10,180 bases of DNA. It comes from CAZKGE01 sp964541695. GTDB taxonomy: Bacteria; Bacillota; Clostridia; Christensenellales; CAG-138. The DNA is taken from the NCBI GenBank assembly GCA_964541695.1, contig CAZIRB010000081.1, forward strand, positions 1-10,180. The letters run 5' to 3'. Position 1 is the first letter of the stretch. Every line of letters begins with the position of its first letter. This document shows positions 7,137 to 10,180 of this stretch, piece after piece. A program made the position numbers and the translations under genes. The notes below the pieces were generated by a model. The model was not told where the DNA came from and did no database searches. It saw nothing but the letters and a program-made list of their open reading frames with translations.

Positions 7137-7167
7137 AAAAAGGGAGCGCGGCGGCCGCCGCGCTCCC
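7137..7167 (-). terminator. Intrinsic terminator of the collagen-like gene
   Basis: A 26-bp perfect palindrome of GC-rich sequence (7142-7167; arms GGGAGCGCGGCGG and its complement) is followed on the minus strand by five T (7141-7137). It lies about 78 bp after the collagen-like stop codon and would insulate the dpp promoter from read-through. A second small hairpin (7169-7175 with 7180-7186, loop of four) stands immediately before it. Confidence 0.75.
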
Positions 7168-7244
7168 ATCCGGCCCTGCGGCCGGAACGGTGGGAGCGGG
7201 CGGCTGCCGTTTTTATTCTGCAAAAAGAGCTGCATCCGTATAAA

Positions 7245-8178
7245 CTAAATAGACGAATTTATTAAGATAGTAGCCGCAGCCCCCCCCGCTAATGCTCCTT
7301 GGTCTCCGGTGCGGGTGATTCTGACAGAAAGCAGGTCGCACCTCAAAACGTCATAGTCCGCTGCAACAAAAACACAGCAGTTGCGGGCACCTTCAGCGCT
7401 TGGGCCGGTAACCGTTGCTATAACGCCAGTATCTATAATCGTATCGCCACACGTTGTGCTTCGTACGATTTGTGCTGACACGGTGTCACCCGCATCTAAT
7501 GGCTCTGTTCGGATACTAAAAACAAAGCCTACAATTTTTGAATTTTGTGCGATAACAACTGTATTCCTTTGAAAATTGGCAGAGGCATTTCCTTGCCCCA
7601 AAAACTGATTGTTGGGAACTGATTGGTCTGTAGCGAAATAAAGCGTGTTGCCGGCCGGGCCCTGCGGGCCAGTCGGGCCAGTGGGGCCGGTGGGACCTTC
7701 GGGACCGGTGGGGCCAGTCGGGCCAGTCGGACCGGTGGGACCCGTGGGGCCTTCCGGACCGGCGGGACCTTCGGGGCCTTCGGGACCCGTGGGACCTTCG
7801 GGACCGGCAGGACCTTCTGGACCGGCGGGACCTTCGGGACCAGTCGGACCGGTCGGACCAGTCGGGCCGGTGGGACCGGTCGGGCCGGTAGGGCCGGTCG
7901 GACCGGTGGGGCCTTCCGGACCGGTGGGGCCTTCCGGACCAACGGGACCTTCCGGACCAACGGGGCCTTCCGGACCGGCGGGACCCTCGGGACCGGCGGG
8001 GCCGGGATCGCCCTGCGGGCCCTGGCAGCCTGCCGGGCCCTGCGGACCCTGCGGGCCCGCGACGCCCGCCGGACCTTCCGGTCCGATGGCGCCGTCGGCG
8101 CCGGCGGGACCCTGCGGTCCTACGGGGCCCTCGGGACCGACGGGCGCATCCTGGCATGCACAACCGCGGACGGCACAT
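7245..8178 (-). CDS. Collagen-like (Gly-X-Y repeat) surface/exosporium-type protein, 5' end apparently frameshifted
   Basis: Reading the minus strand, 54 uninterrupted Gly-X-Y triplets (8138-7653), mostly GPT, GPE and GPA, are followed in the same frame by a 135-residue domain (7652-7248) ending ATILINSSI and a TAG stop at 7245-7247. The layout and the size of the C-terminal domain resemble BclA-type spore-surface glycoproteins, where the collagen stalk trimerises and Thr-rich GPT triplets carry sugars. Cysteines occur in one triplet (GCQ) and four times in the C-terminal domain, including a CC pair. The collagen frame has no ATG, GTG or TTG: it opens after TAA at 8178-8180. The nearest ATG (8176-8178) lies in another frame (MCRPRLCMPGC). 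Removing one base near 8145 would join them as CMPGC-PVGPEGPVG, giving about 310 residues. No good RBS or minus-strand promoter is visible. The gene may be a pseudogene, an error, or phase-variable. Confidence 0.8.
7653..8138 (-). repeat. Collagen-coding tandem repeat, 54 nine-base units
   Basis: Degenerate GGNCCNRNN units in phase with the Gly-X-Y reading frame. GPT and GPE dominate the C-terminal two-thirds. The N-terminal third is more varied (GAD, GAI, GVA, GCQ, GDP) and looks older. Such repeats expand and contract readily by recombination or slippage. Confidence 0.9.
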
Positions 8179-8189
8179 TAAAAAGGATA

Positions 8190-8218
8190 TTGACAACGCG
8201 GGGCCGGGTATATATTAT
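8190..8218 (+). promoter_or_regulatory. Promoter of the fabT-fabH-acpP-fabK operon
   Basis: Perfect TTGACA (8190-8195), 17-bp spacer, TATTAT (8213-8218, 5/6). The start point would fall near 8225, about 33 nt before the chosen fabT ATG. Confidence 0.8.
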
Positions 8219-8235
8219 TAGTTAGTCAATCTAAT
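8217..8235 (+). promoter_or_regulatory. Candidate FabT operator
   Basis: ATTAGTTAGTCAATCTAAT is an interrupted palindrome (ATTAG-N9-CTAAT, with four further symmetric positions inside). It touches the -10 box and covers the expected transcription start of the fabT promoter. Known FabT proteins repress their own fab cluster from an AT-rich palindrome near the promoter, so autorepression is a reasonable inference; the exact motif for this lineage is not confirmed here. Confidence 0.6.
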
Positions 8236-8244
8236 GATTTGGAC

Positions 8245-8249
8245 GGGAG
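8245..8249 (+). promoter_or_regulatory. Ribosome binding site that fixes the fabT start
   Basis: GGGAG 8 nt before ATG 8258. The earlier in-frame ATG at 8234 lies only about 9 nt after the predicted transcription start and has no RBS. Confidence 0.65.
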
Positions 8250-8257
8250 CGAGCCGC

Positions 8258-8710
8258 ATGAACGCTTTTGAGGAGAGTCTGAACAGCCTGCTGGTCGACA
8301 CCTTCAACAACATCCTGAAGTTCGAGGAAAAATCCCTGCGGTCGATTTCGGGCATGTCCGTCACCGTCACCGAGGCGCATATACTCGAGGCGATCGGCAA
8401 GAACGGCGGCAGCGCCTCCGTCAGCGAGATTTCGGCGCTGCTTCGGGTCACCCTTCCCACCGTGACGGTCGCGATCAAAAAACTGGAACAAAAGGGGCTG
8501 ATCGAGAAAGCGCCGTGCTTAAGGGACGGCCGCCGGTCCATCGTCAGCCTGAGCGAGCTTGGGAAAAAGCTGGACCGCGCGCACGGGATATTCCATCACA
8601 AAATGGTCAAGGACATCAGCCGCGGGCTGACGGAGGACGAAAAGACCGTGCTGCTCTCCGGCATCCGGAAGCTAGCCACCTTCTTTCAGGAAAAGGTAGA
8701 GGCAAACTGA
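8258..8710 (+). CDS. fabT: MarR-family transcriptional repressor of fatty-acid synthesis, FabT
   Basis: This 150-residue cytoplasmic regulator resembles streptococcal FabT along its whole length. It has the N-terminal dimerisation helix with FNNILKFEE at 16-24, the helix-turn-helix at about 53-76 (SVSEISALLRVTLPTVTVAIKKL), the wing at about 83-98 with RDGRR at 89-93, and C-terminal helices (HHKMVKDISRGLTEDEK, 113-129). FabT binds long-chain acyl-ACP as corepressor and represses fab genes when fatty acids are plentiful. It is the first gene of the cluster, behind a consensus promoter and a palindromic operator candidate. Its TGA (8708-8710) abuts the fabH ATG, so the two are probably translationally coupled. 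A longer form from ATG 8234 (158 residues) is less likely because it lacks an RBS. Confidence 0.9.
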   Translation: MNAFEESLNSLLVDTFNNILKFEEKSLRSISGMSVTVTEAHILEAIGKNGGSASVSEISALLRVTLPTVTVAIKKLEQKGLIEKAPCLRDGRRSIVSLSELGKKLDRAHGIFHHKMVKDISRGLTEDEKTVLLSGIRKLATFFQEKVEAN

Positions 8711-9667
8711 ATGGGTTTACGGATCATCGGCACCGGCCGCGGCCTGCCGCGGCACGAGATAACGAATCAGATGCTCGCGGAGCTCGTGGACACGAGCGAC
8801 GAGTGGATCACAACGAGGACCGGCATTAGGAGCCGGCGCGTCTGCACGGACGAGACGCTGACGGACCTTTCGGCCGCGGCGGCAAGGAGCGCGCTCACTA
8901 AGGCCGGAGTGGACATTTCGGACATCGACCTCATCCTCTGCTCCACGATCGGCGGCGACTACGTCACCCCCGCGCTGTCCTGCACCGTGTCCGAGCGGCT
9001 GGGCGCGTCGTGCCCCGCGTTCGACCTCAACGCCGCCTGCTCGGGCTTTCTGTACGCGCTCGAGACCGCCGACGCGTTCCTTAGCGCGGGGAAGGCTAAA
9101 AAGATCCTCATCGTCTGCGCCGAGATGATGTCCCGGCACGCGGACTGGACCGACCGCAAGACCTGCGTGCTCTTCGGCGACGGAGCGGGCGCGTGCGTGG
9201 TAACGAACGGCGGCGCGCTGCGATACATCCATCTCACCGCGTCCGGCAACGACAAGATCCTGCACCTGGTCTCCGGCACGGGCAACAGCCCGTTTATTGC
9301 GGAAAAGCAGGAGCTTGGCTATCTGCACATGGACGGGCAGGAGGTGTTCAAGTTCGCGGTGGGCATGGCCGAAAAGGAGCTGTCCCGCGCGCTGGACGCG
9401 CTGGGCCTCACCGCGGACGAAGTCGACCATTTCCTCATCCACCAGGCGAACAAGCGCATCATCGACGCGATCCGCACGCGCACGGGGCAGCCGGAGCACA
9501 AGTTTCCGGTCAACATCGACCGGTACGGCAACATGTCGTCGGCCACGGTCCCCGTGCTGCTGGACGAGTGCCTGGAGGCAGGCCGGATCAAGGTGGGCGA
9601 CGTGCTGTATCTGACGGCGTTCGGCGCGGGGCTAACGACCGGCACCTGCGTCATGGTCTGGGAATAG
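8711..9667 (+). CDS. fabH: Beta-ketoacyl-ACP synthase III (KAS III)
   Basis: FabH condenses an acyl-CoA primer with malonyl-ACP to start each fatty-acid chain in the cytoplasm. The 318-residue protein has normal length and the full catalytic triad: C110 in NAACSGF, H244 in FLIHQANKRI and N274 in RYGNMSSA. Other family signatures are DEWITTRTGIRSRR at 30-43 (CoA and ACP contact region) and LFGDGAGA at 154-161. The ATG directly follows the fabT stop (TGAATG); a GGTAGAGG-like RBS sits inside the end of fabT. The next gene is acpP, its partner carrier. Primer choice (acetyl-CoA versus branched acyl-CoA) cannot be told from the sequence alone. Confidence 0.97.
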   Translation: MGLRIIGTGRGLPRHEITNQMLAELVDTSDEWITTRTGIRSRRVCTDETLTDLSAAAARSALTKAGVDISDIDLILCSTIGGDYVTPALSCTVSERLGASCPAFDLNAACSGFLYALETADAFLSAGKAKKILIVCAEMMSRHADWTDRKTCVLFGDGAGACVVTNGGALRYIHLTASGNDKILHLVSGTGNSPFIAEKQELGYLHMDGQEVFKFAVGMAEKELSRALDALGLTADEVDHFLIHQANKRIIDAIRTRTGQPEHKFPVNIDRYGNMSSATVPVLLDECLEAGRIKVGDVLYLTAFGAGLTTGTCVMVWE

Positions 9668-9715
9668 GGTTCCATCGGGACAAACCGCAATCATACATCT
9701 TTACATTACAAATTT

Positions 9716-9721
9716 GGAGGG
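9716..9721 (+). promoter_or_regulatory. Ribosome binding site that fixes the acpP start
   Basis: GGAGGG 7 nt before ATG 9729. It overlaps the alternative in-frame TTG start at 9714, which is therefore unlikely. Confidence 0.8.
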
Positions 9722-9728
9722 ACGCAAC

Positions 9729-9944
9729 ATGCTGGAAAAGGTCATCGCAATACTTCGGGAATACAAACAGGACGAGAACCTCGCCATCACCGCGGAAAGC
9801 TCGTTCAGCGAGCTCGGACTCGACTCGCTGGACATTGTGGAGCTCGTCATGCACATCGAGGAGGAATTCGGCGTGAGCATCGAGACGAGCGAGAACATCC
9901 GCAGCATCGGGGACCTGCTTGCGATCATCGAAAGTCAAAAATGA
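9729..9944 (+). CDS. acpP: Acyl carrier protein
   Basis: This 71-residue acidic protein carries growing acyl chains on 4'-phosphopantetheine. The attachment serine is S33 in the LGLDSLDIVEL motif (29-39), followed by the recognition helix (HIEEEFGVSI, 42-51). It is a little shorter than the usual 75-80 residues. It lies 61 bp after fabH, a gap in which I see no terminator or clear promoter, and 9 bp before fabK. The cluster context makes it the primary fatty-acid ACP rather than a polyketide or peptide-synthetase carrier. Confidence 0.95.
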   Translation: MLEKVIAILREYKQDENLAITAESSFSELGLDSLDIVELVMHIEEEFGVSIETSENIRSIGDLLAIIESQK

Positions 9945-9953
9945 GGCTTGACC

Positions 9954-10180
9954 ATGATCAGAACACCGCTTTGTACGCTCCTTGATATCGAATACCCGAT
10001 CCTGCAGGGCGGCATGGCCTGGGTCGCCGACGCGGCGCTCGCCGCGGCCGTGTCGAATGCGGGGGGCCTGGGCATCATCGCCGCGGGCAACGCCCCGGCC
10101 GACTATGTGCGCGGCGAGATCCACAAAGCCCGCGCACTGACAACGCGCCCCTTCGGCGTCAACATCATGCTGATGAGCCC
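9954..10180 (+). CDS. fabK: FMN-dependent enoyl-ACP reductase II, FabK, N-terminal part
   Basis: The first 75 residues are present; the frame runs off the right edge. The N-terminus matches FabK: IEYPILQGGMAWVAD at 12-26, NAGGLGIIAAGNAP at 35-48 (flavin-binding TIM-barrel loop) and RPFGVNIMLMSP at 65-76 region. FabK reduces trans-2-enoyl-ACP with NAD(P)H and FMN, the last step of each elongation cycle, and replaces FabI in many Firmicutes. The family also contains nitronate monooxygenases; position right after acpP in a fabT-fabH cluster decides for FabK. The ATG at 9954 has GAGG (9943-9946) overlapping the acpP stop, so translation is likely coupled. In relatives fabD, fabG and fabF would follow. 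Confidence 0.93.
   Translation, partial: MIRTPLCTLLDIEYPILQGGMAWVADAALAAAVSNAGGLGIIAAGNAPADYVRGEIHKARALTTRPFGVNIMLMS

Noticed and set aside
6906..7235. Minus-strand 109-codon frame
   Set aside because: It runs through the terminator palindrome and the dpp promoter -35 and -10 boxes and has no recognisable domain.
7653..8138. CRISPR-like or satellite repeat
   Set aside because: The nine-base periodicity is fully explained by Gly-X-Y coding.
7645..8181. Plus-strand GPV/GPS collagen-like frame
   Set aside because: GTG start without an RBS, no flanking domain. The opposite strand reads into a folded C-terminal domain and a terminator. Kept only as a finding.
7516..8196. Minus-strand 226-codon Arg/Ser/Gly-rich frame
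   Set aside because: It contains the ATG at 8178 but then translates the repeat out of phase (RSGRSGR-type) and does not reach the C-terminal domain in frame.
8717..9499. Minus-strand 260-codon frame opposite fabH
   Set aside because: Antisense shadow of a gene with an intact Cys-His-Asn triad.

Overview
The window looks like chromosomal DNA from a GC-rich member of the Bacillota, most likely class Clostridia. Three things point there: a fabT-fabH-acpP-fabK type II fatty-acid cluster (FabK rather than FabI as enoyl-ACP reductase), a BclA-like collagen-repeat surface or spore protein, and an Opp/Dpp-type ABC operon with strong AGGAGG-like ribosome binding sites. The genus cannot be fixed from the sequence. 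There are no rRNA, tRNA, CRISPR, transposase or phage genes.

Region 1 (1-6576, minus strand) is one long operon, read from right to left: a lipoprotein solute-binding protein (dppA-like), a permease (dppB-like), an ATPase (dppF/oppF-like), the second permease (dppC-like), the second ATPase (dppD/oppD-like), and then a flavin oxidoreductase of the old-yellow-enzyme / 2,4-dienoyl-CoA reductase / Bai type, which runs off the left edge. Gaps between genes are short (12-39 bp), except for 107 bp between the binding protein and the first permease, which carries a perfect 15-bp hairpin. The layout suggests import of a peptide-like or other small solute coupled to reduction of an unsaturated compound. 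The substrate is unknown.

Region 2 (6577-7244) holds no gene. It contains the operon's control region: a good sigma-A-type promoter on the minus strand and three near-identical 16-bp palindromes (ACTGAACGCGTWCAST), each overlapping a promoter or promoter candidate. Further right is a GC-rich 26-bp palindrome with a T-tract that terminates the next gene.

Region 3 (7245-8178, minus strand) encodes a collagen-like protein with 54 uninterrupted Gly-X-Y triplets and a 135-residue C-terminal domain. Its reading frame has no start codon: a stop lies just upstream, and the only nearby ATG is in another frame. One extra base would explain this.

Region 4 (8190-10180, plus strand) is the start of a fatty-acid synthesis operon: the MarR-family repressor fabT, fabH (beta-ketoacyl-ACP synthase III), acpP (acyl carrier protein), and the start of fabK, cut by the right edge. 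A consensus promoter and a palindromic operator candidate sit just before fabT, consistent with autorepression of the cluster.
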